Positions 36,273 to 44,034 of a stretch of 48,752 nucleotides of DNA are shown piece after piece. The translations under genes and the position numbers were made by a program. A model generated the notes under the pieces. It worked only from the letters and a program-made list of their open reading frames with translations. It was not told the DNA's origin and ran no database searches. This DNA is from an uncultured Mitsuokella sp. (GTDB lineage: Bacteria; Bacillota; Negativicutes; Selenomonadales; Selenomonadaceae): NCBI GenBank assembly GCA_900770895.1, contig CAAGMF010000242.1:1-48752 (forward strand). Reading direction: 5' to 3'. Every line of letters begins with the position of its first letter. The first letter of the stretch is position 1.

Positions 36273-36785
36273 ATGCATGAATACCAGCCGGGGAAGTTCG
36301 GGCAGTCCGGATGGATGCTGCTCGAGGTCATGATCGTCACGATGCTCATGGGCATCGTGACCGTCGTGGCAATGCCCCGGCTGGCACGCATGTATGCAGA
36401 GGCGGCTACTGAGTATACAGCGCAATGCCTGCTGTCCGACATACGCTATGCCCAGACAATCAGCCGCACCGGCGTCCATCAGGCAGCGATCTATCATGAC
36501 CAGGATATCTACAGTGGCAGTTTGCTCATCGTCGAGATAAGTCCCGGCTACTACCGAGTGCGCATGGGTGCGTTCAATTACCTGATGAGTCATAAGCTGT
36601 TGCCATTCACACATGTTACCTGGGTACGGAGTTCGGGCGAAGACTCATACGGCGAGGTTTACTTCGCTAAAAATGGCAATCTCGTAAGTTCTCCGGTTAC
36701 CTTTCACATATACAATGATGCCGGTCCCCGCCGGGGCTGGCACCTCATGGTCAGCTCCGGTGCCCGCGTGCGCCTGGAGAGATAG
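36273..36785 (+). CDS. GspH/FimT-like minor pseudopilin
   Basis: A 170-residue prepilin-like protein. The start is ATG 36273 (MHEYQPGKFGQSG), preceded by AGAGG; a frame from 36204 runs back into the promoter. The prepilin peptidase site is G13 followed by WMLLE, with the essential Glu at +5 but an uncommon Trp at +1. The hydrophobic helix (about 15-35) precedes a globular beta-rich domain similar to GspH/FimT minor pilins. It opens a run of eight genes for a type IV pilus or type II secretion-like machine. Likely located in the inner membrane until assembled into a pseudopilus tip. Confidence 0.82.
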   Translation: MHEYQPGKFGQSGWMLLEVMIVTMLMGIVTVVAMPRLARMYAEAATEYTAQCLLSDIRYAQTISRTGVHQAAIYHDQDIYSGSLLIVEISPGYYRVRMGAFNYLMSHKLLPFTHVTWVRSSGEDSYGEVYFAKNGNLVSSPVTFHIYNDAGPRRGWHLMVSSGARVRLER

Positions 36786-36809
36786 GATGTATTTTTGAGA
36801 GGTGGTATC

Positions 36810-37229
36810 ATGCAAAAAAATGATGAGGCAGGCTTTACGCTGCTTAGTGTCCTGATCGCGGTCATGATCATCGGTGTGATGACGGCGATCGCGGTACCGC
36901 GGCTGTCAGCGATGATGACCCGGGCCAATACGGCCCGCATCCAGTCCGACCTGACGACAATCGATACCTCGATCGCGCTCTATCAGACAGAGAAAGGGAC
37001 AAATCCGAAGTCACTATCTGATCTGACGGAATATCTGCAGGACGCCGACAAGCTGAAACCGCCGGCAGGCAAGTGTTACATGCGTGGCAAGGCTGATCCT
37101 CAGCCGGTGCCAGAGGGCACTACATATGCGATTGGCGAAGGAACCACGAAGACCGGTGAGGTTCGGGCTACTTGCCTCGAGCATACCGCGAATGACTTCG
37201 TCCATGACACGACGTCCCAGACGAACTGA
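36810..37229 (+). CDS. Pilin/ComGC-like major pseudopilin
   Basis: A 139-residue type IV pilin-like protein. ATG 36810 follows GAGAGGTGGT. The leader MQKNDEAG is cut before FTLLS; position +5 is Ser13 where nearly all type IV pilins have Glu. The hydrophobic N-terminal helix (9-31) is standard and reads on to an amphipathic helix (RLSAMMTRANTARIQSDLTT). A pair of cysteines (in GKCYMRGK and ATCLEH) could form a disulfide loop as in pilins. The Glu-to-Ser change is the odd feature, as Glu5 helps N-methylation and subunit docking. The next genes encode the peptidase and minor pilins. Confidence 0.85.
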   Translation: MQKNDEAGFTLLSVLIAVMIIGVMTAIAVPRLSAMMTRANTARIQSDLTTIDTSIALYQTEKGTNPKSLSDLTEYLQDADKLKPPAGKCYMRGKADPQPVPEGTTYAIGEGTTKTGEVRATCLEHTANDFVHDTTSQTN

Positions 37230-37284
37230 CACTATAGCAAAGCCGGCTTCGAGCCGGATATGACAAGGCAGCTTTTGAGTGAGT

Positions 37285-37758
37285 ATGGATATGGATATCA
37301 TGAGGACAGTATTCCTGTTTACACTGATATGGCTGGGGATAGCTGATGTGCGGACAGGGCTGCTGGTCAATCGTATCGTGCTGCCACTGGGAGTCCTCGG
37401 ACTCCTGTGGCAGCTGTTTCATGTGTGCCAGCTGGATGCGGAGTGGGTTACGGTACTGGCTGGCGCGGCCGCAGGCGGTGGGAGCCTGTGGCTGCTGCGC
37501 CGCGTGACGCGCGGCGGTCTCGGGGGCGGCGATGTGAAGCTCGGCCTGGTCATGGGGATATGGCTGGGCTGTCCCGGGATATTCATCGCCCTGTTGGCAG
37601 CCTTCGTGCTCGGCGGATTCGTGGCAGCCGGACTGCTGCTCGGACGGCGCTGCACCGGTCGTGATGCTCTGCCTTTCGGCCCTTTCCTCGCGGCTGGCGG
37701 CTGGATCGCGGTTCTCGCGGGCCAATGGCTCTGGCAGGCCTATATGACACTGTTCTAG
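37285..37758 (+). CDS. Prepilin peptidase, catalytic domain only
   Basis: A protein of about 157 residues, nearly all membrane-embedded, matching the A24 aspartic peptidase domain of prepilin peptidases (PilD/ComC). The two catalytic aspartates are Asp21 in GIADVRTG and Asp83 in GGGDVKL. The N-terminal cytoplasmic domain responsible for methylation in full PilD/ComC is absent, making this a short form. The exact start is uncertain: GTG 37279 or ATG 37285, both with weak ribosome sites. It lies within the pilin cluster and would process the leaders of the pseudopilins around it. Confidence 0.88.
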   Translation: MDMDIMRTVFLFTLIWLGIADVRTGLLVNRIVLPLGVLGLLWQLFHVCQLDAEWVTVLAGAAAGGGSLWLLRRVTRGGLGGGDVKLGLVMGIWLGCPGIFIALLAAFVLGGFVAAGLLLGRRCTGRDALPFGPFLAAGGWIAVLAGQWLWQAYMTLF

Positions 37759-37790
37759 AGCGGATCATGAGTAGCATGGGAGGAAATTTC

Positions 37791-38237
37791 ATGCACGTAT
37801 CAGAAAGGGCTGCAGGCAGCGAGACAGGATTCTTCCTGCTGGAGACCATTATCATCGCACTGTTGGCGACGCTGGTGGCAGGAGGCGTATTCACCATATA
37901 TCAGGCGGCGCGTCTCAGCCGTCAGGATGGGGCACGCGAGGCCGGCATATTCCTGGCCCAGTCGCAGCTGGCCTACCTCGAATGGCAGGCCGACCATGGC
38001 GGCATCACGCCGGGGACAGTGCCGTGGCAGGGCGAGCCCAGCGACCTCACGGTGAACGATCTCCGATACGAGGTGAATGCCGTAGTGGTCGGATCGGCGT
38101 CTGCTGTCTCAGCCCCCGCGTACGATGTCGATGTATCTGTCAGCTGGGAGGGGGGAGGGCGCAATGGCCAGCTCAGCCTGCATCGTTTCATCGGCAGTCA
38201 CCGGCTGTCAGAGCAGACGCCGGCAACCGATGAGTAG
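37791..38237 (+). CDS. GspI-like minor pseudopilin
   Basis: A 148-residue prepilin. The start is ATG 37791 (MHVSERAAGSETG) behind GGAGG at 7 bases; the longer frame from 37725 overlaps the peptidase gene and lacks a site. Cleavage is expected after G13, before FFLLE, with Glu at +5. A hydrophobic helix follows (TIIIALLATLVAGGVFTIY), then a small soluble domain with a Ser/Ala-rich C-terminal beta region. Position and layout recall GspI/PilV minor pilins. The last 8 bases overlap the next gene. Confidence 0.82.
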   Translation: MHVSERAAGSETGFFLLETIIIALLATLVAGGVFTIYQAARLSRQDGAREAGIFLAQSQLAYLEWQADHGGITPGTVPWQGEPSDLTVNDLRYEVNAVVVGSASAVSAPAYDVDVSVSWEGGGRNGQLSLHRFIGSHRLSEQTPATDE

Positions 38238-38799
38238 CGTACGCCGTACCGGCGAGCAGGGCTACCTGCTGCTCGAGCTGGCAACTGCCCTGCCGCTGAT
38301 CGGAATGCTGCTGGTGGGGCTGGGGCTGGCCGTAGTACTATGTGTACGCAGCTATATGCTGCTGAATGGCGACGAAGAGCTCCAGCAGGAGGTCGCCATC
38401 TGCATGCAGCGCATGGTGAATGATGCTCTCTGGGGCAACAGCATAGCTACGGACCAGAAGCAGCTGGCCACCATCAAGATCAACCAGACAGGAAATACAT
38501 TGGGCTATGGCTACGATGTACCGGCTGATTATCACGATGTCCAGCGCTACAGCGTGAACGGCAGCAAACTCGTCGATGGCGCTGCCTATGCGCCGATGAC
38601 GGGGGATAATGCCCTCGGCAGAGTCATCGTGGTGGAATTCCGCTGCGATGCTGTGGAGGGGAAGCCCGGTCTCTATCGTCTGAGCCTCACCTGCCGGAGC
38701 ATGGTCACACGGCGCACCTATACACTGACGACAGCAGTCTACGAGCCGGTTGCCCGGACATTTCAGGAGGAGGCGACACGCGATGCCGATCTACCGTGA
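38230..38799 (+). CDS. GspJ/PilW-like minor pseudopilin
   Basis: A 189-residue prepilin. The start is ATG 38230 (MSSVRRTGEQG), overlapping the end of the GspI-like gene, with translation probably coupled because no clear ribosome site precedes it. The prepilin site is G11 followed by YLLLE (Glu at +5). The hydrophobic helix is ATALPLIGMLLVGLGLAVVL. The soluble domain includes two Cys (RCDAVEG, LTCRS). The layout recalls GspJ or PilW. The next gene starts within its 3' end. Confidence 0.82.
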   Translation: MSSVRRTGEQGYLLLELATALPLIGMLLVGLGLAVVLCVRSYMLLNGDEELQQEVAICMQRMVNDALWGNSIATDQKQLATIKINQTGNTLGYGYDVPADYHDVQRYSVNGSKLVDGAAYAPMTGDNALGRVIVVEFRCDAVEGKPGLYRLSLTCRSMVTRRTYTLTTAVYEPVARTFQEEATRDADLP

Positions 38800-39244
38800 T
38801 GAGCGGGGCATGGCGAGCTTCATCAGTCTCTGCATCATGCTGCTCGTCATCATGTTCGCCAGCGGGGTCGCTTATTTCGTCGGGCAGGGTCAGCGGAACA
38901 CACGGGAATATGTGCGTGAGACCGAGCTGCGTCTGGCTGCCGAGGGAGCTGTCGAGGAGTACGCCCTGCAGGTCATGGCGCAGCCGGAGCTCGTCAAGGA
39001 CATGAAGCGCGGTGGCGCTTTCAACCGTCTGCCGCCCCGCGAGGATACGGAGCGGGAAATCATCACGCAGATATCTGTTACGCCGGAGAATGATTTGCTC
39101 TATATCGCCGGTGTGAGCCGTGATACCGAGCAGCACCGCGGCGCTATGACCTGGAGGCGCATGGCGCTGGCGAAAGCCGAGTTGAAGGACGTCAATGCAG
39201 GCAAGGGGAGGGCACGATATGTCTGGCAGTCATGGCTTAAGTAA
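38783..39244 (+). CDS. PilX/GspK-like minor pilin
   Basis: A 153-residue membrane-anchored protein in the GspK/PilX position. ATG 38783 follows GGAGG by 9 bases. A short leader ending RDERG is followed by MASFISLCIMLLVIMFASGV. There is no Glu at +5, as is usual for GspK-type tip subunits. The soluble part starts with an amphipathic helix (TRETELRLAAEGAVEEYALQ shares its character with PilX N-terminal domains). The final codons overlap the PilM/PilN-like gene by 26 bases. Confidence 0.75.
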   Translation: MPIYRDERGMASFISLCIMLLVIMFASGVAYFVGQGQRNTREYVRETELRLAAEGAVEEYALQVMAQPELVKDMKRGGAFNRLPPREDTEREIITQISVTPENDLLYIAGVSRDTEQHRGAMTWRRMALAKAELKDVNAGKGRARYVWQSWLK

Positions 39245-40499
39245 ATTGCTGAACCGGCGGCTTCTGGGGGGCCTGAGCGACTTCCTTCGTTACCGCATGG
39301 ACTACATCGTCGGCGTGCGGCCGCAGCCGGACCGCGTGCTGTTCGTCCTGCTTGAGCAGCAGGACGAGGGCTGGGAAATCGTTTCTGTCGTGGCAGAGGA
39401 GCGGCGCAGCAGCTTCGCAGACGGTCCGGCTGCAGGACAATGGGGAGCCGCCGAGCTGGTGGACATCATCGACATGGGACTGAAGCGCTATGGCTGGCAG
39501 GACTATCCCATCGCTATCAGTGTACCGGCGACCGATATGTTCGGCTACATCGTCCACGTGCCGCATATTGCCGATGAAGAGCAGCGTCGCTATGCCCTCC
39601 ACTGCGAGATGGACGGGCGACTGCGCCATGATGGCATAGATATCGACCTCTGCCAGACCGTCGAGGTGACGCTGGACGATACCGCCGAGACCGCCTGGCT
39701 GTCCGCCATGCCCAGCTTGCTGCTCGACGGTATCCGTCATGCCTGCCGCACGGCCGGCCTCGACCTGATCGACATCGAGGCCATACCACCGCTTGCCGAG
39801 CTATACTCCGGCCCTGATATCGAGGCCTTGCCGCAGGGGAGCGGTACGCTGCAGGTCGCCGGCCATACCGTCAGCTACGCGGCTGACCATGTGGATCAGG
39901 AGCAGCGGGACGCTGTACTGTATGCGGTCTGGGCCGCGGTGCCGAAACGAGCCCGCTGGGCGGAGCTGAGCTTCATCATGCAGGACCGGCCAGACGCTGA
40001 CAGCCTCGACTATCGGCGTCTGGCTCTGCTGCTGGTCGGGATCTGCCTGCTATCGCTGAGCATACTTACCGCTCATGATGCCTGGGGCTTCTATGAGAGC
40101 CGCCAGCACATGCTGCAGTCCGAGAGCCAGCTTGCCGGGATGGCTCCGGACCGGAAGCGCTGCGAGCTGTGGGAACAGGTACGCACGCGCGCCGAGCAAA
40201 AGGAACAGCTCGTCGCACAGCTGGCTGACCAGCAGCAACCCTGGTATGCCCTGCTCGTGCATCTCGGCACGGTGACGGTCGATGGCGTCTGGCTCGACAG
40301 TGTCGAGGCGGGCGACGATAACGAGGTACGGCTGAGCGGGCAGGCCACCGACTATGCCTCGTTGACGGCCTACGTTGAGCAGCTGGAGCATGACGAATTC
40401 TTTGCTGACGGGGTGACGCTCGAATCCTCCAGCCGGTCAGAACAGCATGAGGGGGCGACTAGTGGCACGCTCAACTTCCGTCTGCATTTGAAAATCTAG
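39219..40499 (+). CDS. PilM-PilN-like fusion protein
   Basis: A 426-residue protein that appears to join two assembly-platform functions. Residues about 1-255 are soluble and resemble a reduced PilM/GspL actin-like domain (YIVGVRPQPDRVLFVLLEQ; later YPIAISVPATDMFGYIVHVP). A single membrane helix follows (about 266-287, LALLLVGICLLSLSILTAH). Then come a coiled coil and a PilN-like periplasmic ferredoxin fold with LGTVTVDGVWLDSVEAGDD and LSGQATDYASLTAYVEQLE. This is the same order as GspL, which combines both parts. ATG 39219 follows GGAGG by 7 bases. PilO follows 18 bases downstream. Confidence 0.78.
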   Translation: MSGSHGLSKLLNRRLLGGLSDFLRYRMDYIVGVRPQPDRVLFVLLEQQDEGWEIVSVVAEERRSSFADGPAAGQWGAAELVDIIDMGLKRYGWQDYPIAISVPATDMFGYIVHVPHIADEEQRRYALHCEMDGRLRHDGIDIDLCQTVEVTLDDTAETAWLSAMPSLLLDGIRHACRTAGLDLIDIEAIPPLAELYSGPDIEALPQGSGTLQVAGHTVSYAADHVDQEQRDAVLYAVWAAVPKRARWAELSFIMQDRPDADSLDYRRLALLLVGICLLSLSILTAHDAWGFYESRQHMLQSESQLAGMAPDRKRCELWEQVRTRAEQKEQLVAQLADQQQPWYALLVHLGTVTVDGVWLDSVEAGDDNEVRLSGQATDYASLTAYVEQLEHDEFFADGVTLESSSRSEQHEGATSGTLNFRLHLKI

Positions 40500-40517
40500 C
40501 TTATACGAGATGATGAA

Positions 40518-41057
40518 ATGGAACGCTTTACTGCAAAAAATCGTTATCTGCTGCTCGCAGCCGCGATCTGCCTGCTGCTGATCGTCATATACATATTCCT
40601 GCTCCGCGCGCCGCTGCATGGTGCGGCTGCTTCTGCAGAGGCACGGGCTCAGGTTGCAGCTGCCCAGGTCCTGAAGGTCACGAATTTCCACAATGCCCAT
40701 ATCAGCGACGAGAAGAAATATGAGCAGGACTTGCAACAGCGTCAGGAGCGGGCTGATAAGGCTCTACCCGACGACATCGAGCAGGGACGCATCGTCGGCT
40801 ATCTGCAGAGCAAGGCGCTGGCCAGCCAGCTCGAGCTCTGCGAACTGACGCCCGGCGAACTGCGCGTTCAAGACGGACTCCGGGTCCTTCCGTTGAGGTT
40901 GAAACTCCGTGGCAACTATTTCCAGTTGCTTGATTTCCTTGAACAGCTCCAAAATGGAGAGCGCTATACGATCATCCAGAACCCCCGCGTGAAGAGCAAA
41001 AACGATTGCCTGGAATGCATACTGGAAATCGATGCCTTTTCAATGGGCACAAAATAG
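40518..41057 (+). CDS. pilO: PilO-like assembly protein
   Basis: A 179-residue PilO/GspM-like protein: short cytoplasmic tail, a single inner-membrane helix (about 10-28, LLLAAAICLLLIVIYIFLL), a coiled coil (about 35-85) and a small periplasmic ferredoxin-like domain with LPLRLKLRGNYFQLLDFLEQ, the PilO signature. It would pair with the PilN-like part of the preceding protein. It is the last gene of the pilin cluster. The motor ATPase, PilC/GspF platform protein and secretin are not here, so they must lie elsewhere. Confidence 0.82.
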   Translation: MERFTAKNRYLLLAAAICLLLIVIYIFLLRAPLHGAAASAEARAQVAAAQVLKVTNFHNAHISDEKKYEQDLQQRQERADKALPDDIEQGRIVGYLQSKALASQLELCELTPGELRVQDGLRVLPLRLKLRGNYFQLLDFLEQLQNGERYTIIQNPRVKSKNDCLECILEIDAFSMGTK

Positions 41058-41107
41058 ATTGAAAATCTCAGCTGCACATTTCACCGAAAAATAAGTTCCG
41101 GCCACCC

Positions 41108-41136
41108 TTGACAGACTCTCTAGGGCCATGTATACT
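41108..41136 (+). promoter_or_regulatory. Promoter of rpsO
   Basis: TTGACA (41108-41113) and TATACT (41131-41136) with a 17-base spacer; near consensus, as expected for a ribosomal protein gene. Confidence 0.85.
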
Positions 41137-41152
41137 TAATATGTTTGTTGGC

Positions 41153-41200
41153 ACCGCAGCTCAGATAACGAGGCACTCCGACGTTTTCCTAGCTGCTGGT
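41153..41200 (+). promoter_or_regulatory. rpsO leader hairpin, possible S15 autoregulation site
   Basis: ACCGCAGCT (41153-41161) pairs with AGCTGCTGGT (41191-41200) with one bulge, enclosing a further small helix (AACG with CGTT). It fills most of the leader before rpsO. S15 leaders commonly bind S15, but the known leader types differ between phyla and I cannot match this one. Confidence 0.45.
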
Positions 41201-41225
41201 CTATATAGAAATAGGAGGATTTTTA

Positions 41226-41504
41226 ATGCTTACTCAGACAGAGAAACAGGAAATCATGAAGAAGTATGCCGTCCATGAGGGTGACACTGGTTCGCCAGAG
41301 GTACAGATTGCCGTTCTGACGGCTCGTATCAACTACCTCACGGAGCACCTGAAGCAGCACAAGAAGGATCATCATTCCCGTCGTGGCCTGCTGAAGATGG
41401 TCGGCCGTCGTCGTTCGTTCCTGGCATACCTTTACAAGAAGGACATCGAGCGCTATCGTTCGATAGTCTCTCGTCTCGGCATCCGTTCCACGATGGAGCA
41501 CTGA
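41226..41504 (+). CDS. rpsO: 30S ribosomal protein S15
   Basis: A 92-residue S15, a primary 16S rRNA-binding protein that nucleates the 30S platform. The family core is intact: DTGSPEVQIAVLTARI, LTEHLKQHKKDHHSRRGLL and MVGRRRSFLAYL. Slightly longer than usual at the C-terminus (RLGIRSTMEH). ATAGGAGG lies 8 bases before the ATG at 41226. pnp follows behind an intergenic region with two hairpins, the conserved rpsO-pnp arrangement. Confidence 0.97.
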   Translation: MLTQTEKQEIMKKYAVHEGDTGSPEVQIAVLTARINYLTEHLKQHKKDHHSRRGLLKMVGRRRSFLAYLYKKDIERYRSIVSRLGIRSTMEH

Positions 41505-41521
41505 GAATAGTTTAGCTCAGT

Positions 41522-41613
41522 CATTGCCTCATCCCGGCGGTAAGCGGGGATCGGACAATGGCATAATAATAGCTGCTTAGAGGCTGTCGCAATTTATATC
41601 GCGGCAGCCTTTA
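41522..41613 (+). terminator. Hairpins between rpsO and pnp
   Basis: Two structures. The first pairs CATTG (41522-41526) with CAATG (41556-41560) around an inner ATCCC/GGGAT helix and may be a processing site. The second pairs GGCTGTCGC (41582-41590) with GCGGCAGCC (41601-41609) and is followed by TTTATCGTTT, an imperfect terminator that could reduce read-through into pnp. Confidence 0.6.
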
Positions 41614-41742
41614 TCGTTTCAATTGGCCCCGCCCGTCAGCATCGGATAAAAACCATGCACAGGGAAAAAGGTATGGGCGCTATCATGTCGAATATATAAG
41701 TTAAGGTAAATAAGTGCTAGATAAAATATGGGAGGAAGTTTG

Positions 41743-43821
41743 ATGGAAGGTTTCCATACTTATGAGATGGAGCTTGGCGGACGCAAGCTGATCATCGAGA
41801 ATGGCAAGATGGCCAAGCAGGCCAATGGCGCAGTGCTGGTCCGCTATGGTGACACAGTGGTGCTGGTGACGGCCACGGCCTCCGCTGAGCCGCGTGAGGG
41901 AGTAGACTTCTTCCCGCTGACCGTCGACTATGAGGAAAAGATGTACGCCGGTGGCAAGATACCGGGCGGCTTCATCAAGCGTGAAGGACGTCCCTCGAAC
42001 GAGGCTGTGCTCTGCGCCCGTCTCATCGACCGTCCGATACGCCCGCTGTTCCCGAAAGGCTATCGCAATGATGTCCAGATCGTCGCGACCGTACTGTCGT
42101 ATGAGCCGGACAATGCTCCGGAGCTGGTCGGCATGATTGGTGCCTCGTGCGCCCTCTCGGTATCGGATATCCCGTTCAATGGCCCGATTGCTGGTGTACG
42201 CGTCGGCCGCGTGAATGATGAATTCGTCATCAATCCGACGGAGGAGCAGCGTGCGGTCTCTACCCTGAACCTGACCGTAGCTGGCTCGGCGGATGCTGTC
42301 ATGATGGTCGAGGCCGGAGCAAACGAGCTGCCAGAGGAGGTCATCCTCGACGCCATCATGTTCGGCCATGAGGAGATCAAGCGCATCGTCGCTTTCGAGA
42401 AGAAGATTCAGGACGAGTGCGGCAAAGAGAAACATATCGCGAAGCTGTTCACGGTGCCGGATGAGCTCATGGAAGGCATCCGCGAGTACTGCGGGGAACG
42501 CCTCGATGCAGCGGTCCGCAATCCGGACAAGCTGGATCGTGATGCCCATATCGCTGACATCGCTGCTGATGTCATGGAGCATTTCCTGCCGGACTATCCG
42601 GAGATGGACAAGGAGATCGAGATCGCGTTCCACGATATCGAGAAATCGCTCGTGCGCCATATGATAACGCATGAAAAAATACGTCCGGATGGCCGCGCTA
42701 CCGACGAGGTACGGCCGGTCACCTGCGAGGTCGGCATACTGCCGCGTCCGCATGGCTCGGGACTTTTCACCCGCGGCCAGACGCAGGTCCTGTCTGTCAC
42801 TACACTCGGTGCACTCGGTGATGAGCAAATCATCGACGGACTTGGTCCCGAGTATGCGAAGCACTACATCCATCACTACAATTTCCCGGGATACTCCGTC
42901 GGTGAGGCGAAGCCTATGCGTAGCCCGGGCCGCCGTGAGATCGGACATGGTGCCCTCGCAGAGCGTGCCCTGCTGCCGGTTATCCCGTCCATAGAAGAAT
43001 TCCCGTACACGATCCGCGTCGTGTCCGAGGTCCTCGAGTCGAACGGCTCGAGCTCCATGGCTTCGACCTGCGGCTCTACGCTGTCGCTCATGCATGCCGG
43101 CGTACCAATCAAGCGTCCGGTCTCCGGCGTCGCTATGGGCCTCGTCAAAGAGGGCGATGCCTACACGATTCTGACTGATATCCAGGGCATGGAGGATGCT
43201 CTCGGTGATATGGACTTCAAGGTCACCGGTACGACAGAGGGCGTCACCGCCATCCAGATGGATATCAAGGTGGCCGGTATCAACCGCGACATCCTGGCCT
43301 CAGCTCTGGAGCAGGCAAAGCGTGGTCGTGCCTTCATCCTCAGCAAGATGCTCGAGTGCATCTCCGAGCCGAACAAGGAGCTGTCACCGTATGCACCGCG
43401 TGTCGAAACCATCAAGATAAAGGTTGACCAGATCAGCGATGTCATCGGCAAGGGCGGCAAGGTCGTCAAGGGAATCACCGAGGAAACCGGCGTCCAGGTC
43501 GACATCCATGAGGACGGCAACATATTCCTGACCTCGAACGATGCTGCTGGCATGGCCAAGGCAAAGCAAATGATCGAGGACATCGTCCATGAGATAAAGC
43601 CGGGCGAGATATATACCGGCCGTGTCACACGCCTCATGAAATTCGGCGCCTTTGTCGAGCTGCTGCCGGGCCGCGAGGGCCTCTGTCATATATCGCAGCT
43701 GGCTAAACGCCGCGTAGAGAACGTAGAGGACGTCGTACAGGTAGGCGACCAGCTGCAGGTCAAGGTCACCGAGATCGATGACCGCGGACGTATAAACGTC
43801 AGCCACAAGGTGTTGCTGTAA
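41743..43821 (+). CDS. pnp: Polynucleotide phosphorylase
   Basis: A 692-residue PNPase, the trimeric phosphate-dependent 3'-5' exoribonuclease of RNA turnover. Two RNase PH-like cores are present, the first with GAVLVRYGDTVVLVTATAS and GGFIKREGRPSNEAVLCARL. The second is catalytic, with LPRPHGSGLFTRGQTQVL and SSMASTCGSTLSLMHAGVPI. The KH domain (IKVDQISDVIGKGGKVVKGI) and the S1 domain (YTGRVTRLMKFGAFVELLPG) follow. The start is ATG 41743 with GGGAGGAAG ahead; ATG 41728 would overlap that site. The gene ends at a strong terminator. Confidence 0.97.
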   Translation: MEGFHTYEMELGGRKLIIENGKMAKQANGAVLVRYGDTVVLVTATASAEPREGVDFFPLTVDYEEKMYAGGKIPGGFIKREGRPSNEAVLCARLIDRPIRPLFPKGYRNDVQIVATVLSYEPDNAPELVGMIGASCALSVSDIPFNGPIAGVRVGRVNDEFVINPTEEQRAVSTLNLTVAGSADAVMMVEAGANELPEEVILDAIMFGHEEIKRIVAFEKKIQDECGKEKHIAKLFTVPDELMEGIREYCGERLDAAVRNPDKLDRDAHIADIAADVMEHFLPDYPEMDKEIEIAFHDIEKSLVRHMITHEKIRPDGRATDEVRPVTCEVGILPRPHGSGLFTRGQTQVLSVTTLGALGDEQIIDGLGPEYAKHYIHHYNFPGYSVGEAKPMRSPGRREIGHGALAERALLPVIPSIEEFPYTIRVVSEVLESNGSSSMASTCGSTLSLMHAGVPIKRPVSGVAMGLVKEGDAYTILTDIQGMEDALGDMDFKVTGTTEGVTAIQMDIKVAGINRDILASALEQAKRGRAFILSKMLECISEPNKELSPYAPRVETIKIKVDQISDVIGKGGKVVKGITEETGVQVDIHEDGNIFLTSNDAAGMAKAKQMIEDIVHEIKPGEIYTGRVTRLMKFGAFVELLPGREGLCHISQLAKRRVENVEDVVQVGDQLQVKVTEIDDRGRINVSHKVLL

Positions 43822-43854
43822 TACCTGCATCATCTCATATCGTAAGTAAATCAG

Positions 43855-43895
43855 GGCAATTTTCCCCATAAGAGCAGGGGAGAATTGCCTTTTTT
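43855..43895 (+). terminator. Terminator of pnp
   Basis: GGCAATTTTCCCC (43855-43867) pairs with GGGGAGAATTGCC (43877-43889) with one G-T pair, followed by six T. Confidence 0.92.
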
Positions 43896-43972
43896 ACTGA
43901 TGCGTTCAGCGGATCGGCAGCGAAGCCATGTATGACATGCAGCTTGAAAAAAATGTAAATAGCATTTGGGGT

Positions 43973-43998
43973 AAAAAAACAGCCGACATTGTCGGCTG
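43973..43998 (-). terminator. Terminator of the integrase gene
   Basis: On the minus strand CAGCCGAC-AAT-GTCGGCTG is followed by seven T, 37 bases after the recombinase stop. Confidence 0.9.
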
Positions 43999-44034
43999 CA
44001 TGAATAGAATACTGTGAAAAAGTGGTTGGAACGA

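Noticed and set aside
41701..43095. A 464-codon open frame antisense to pnp
   Set aside because: Shadow of pnp; no ribosome binding site and no family resemblance.
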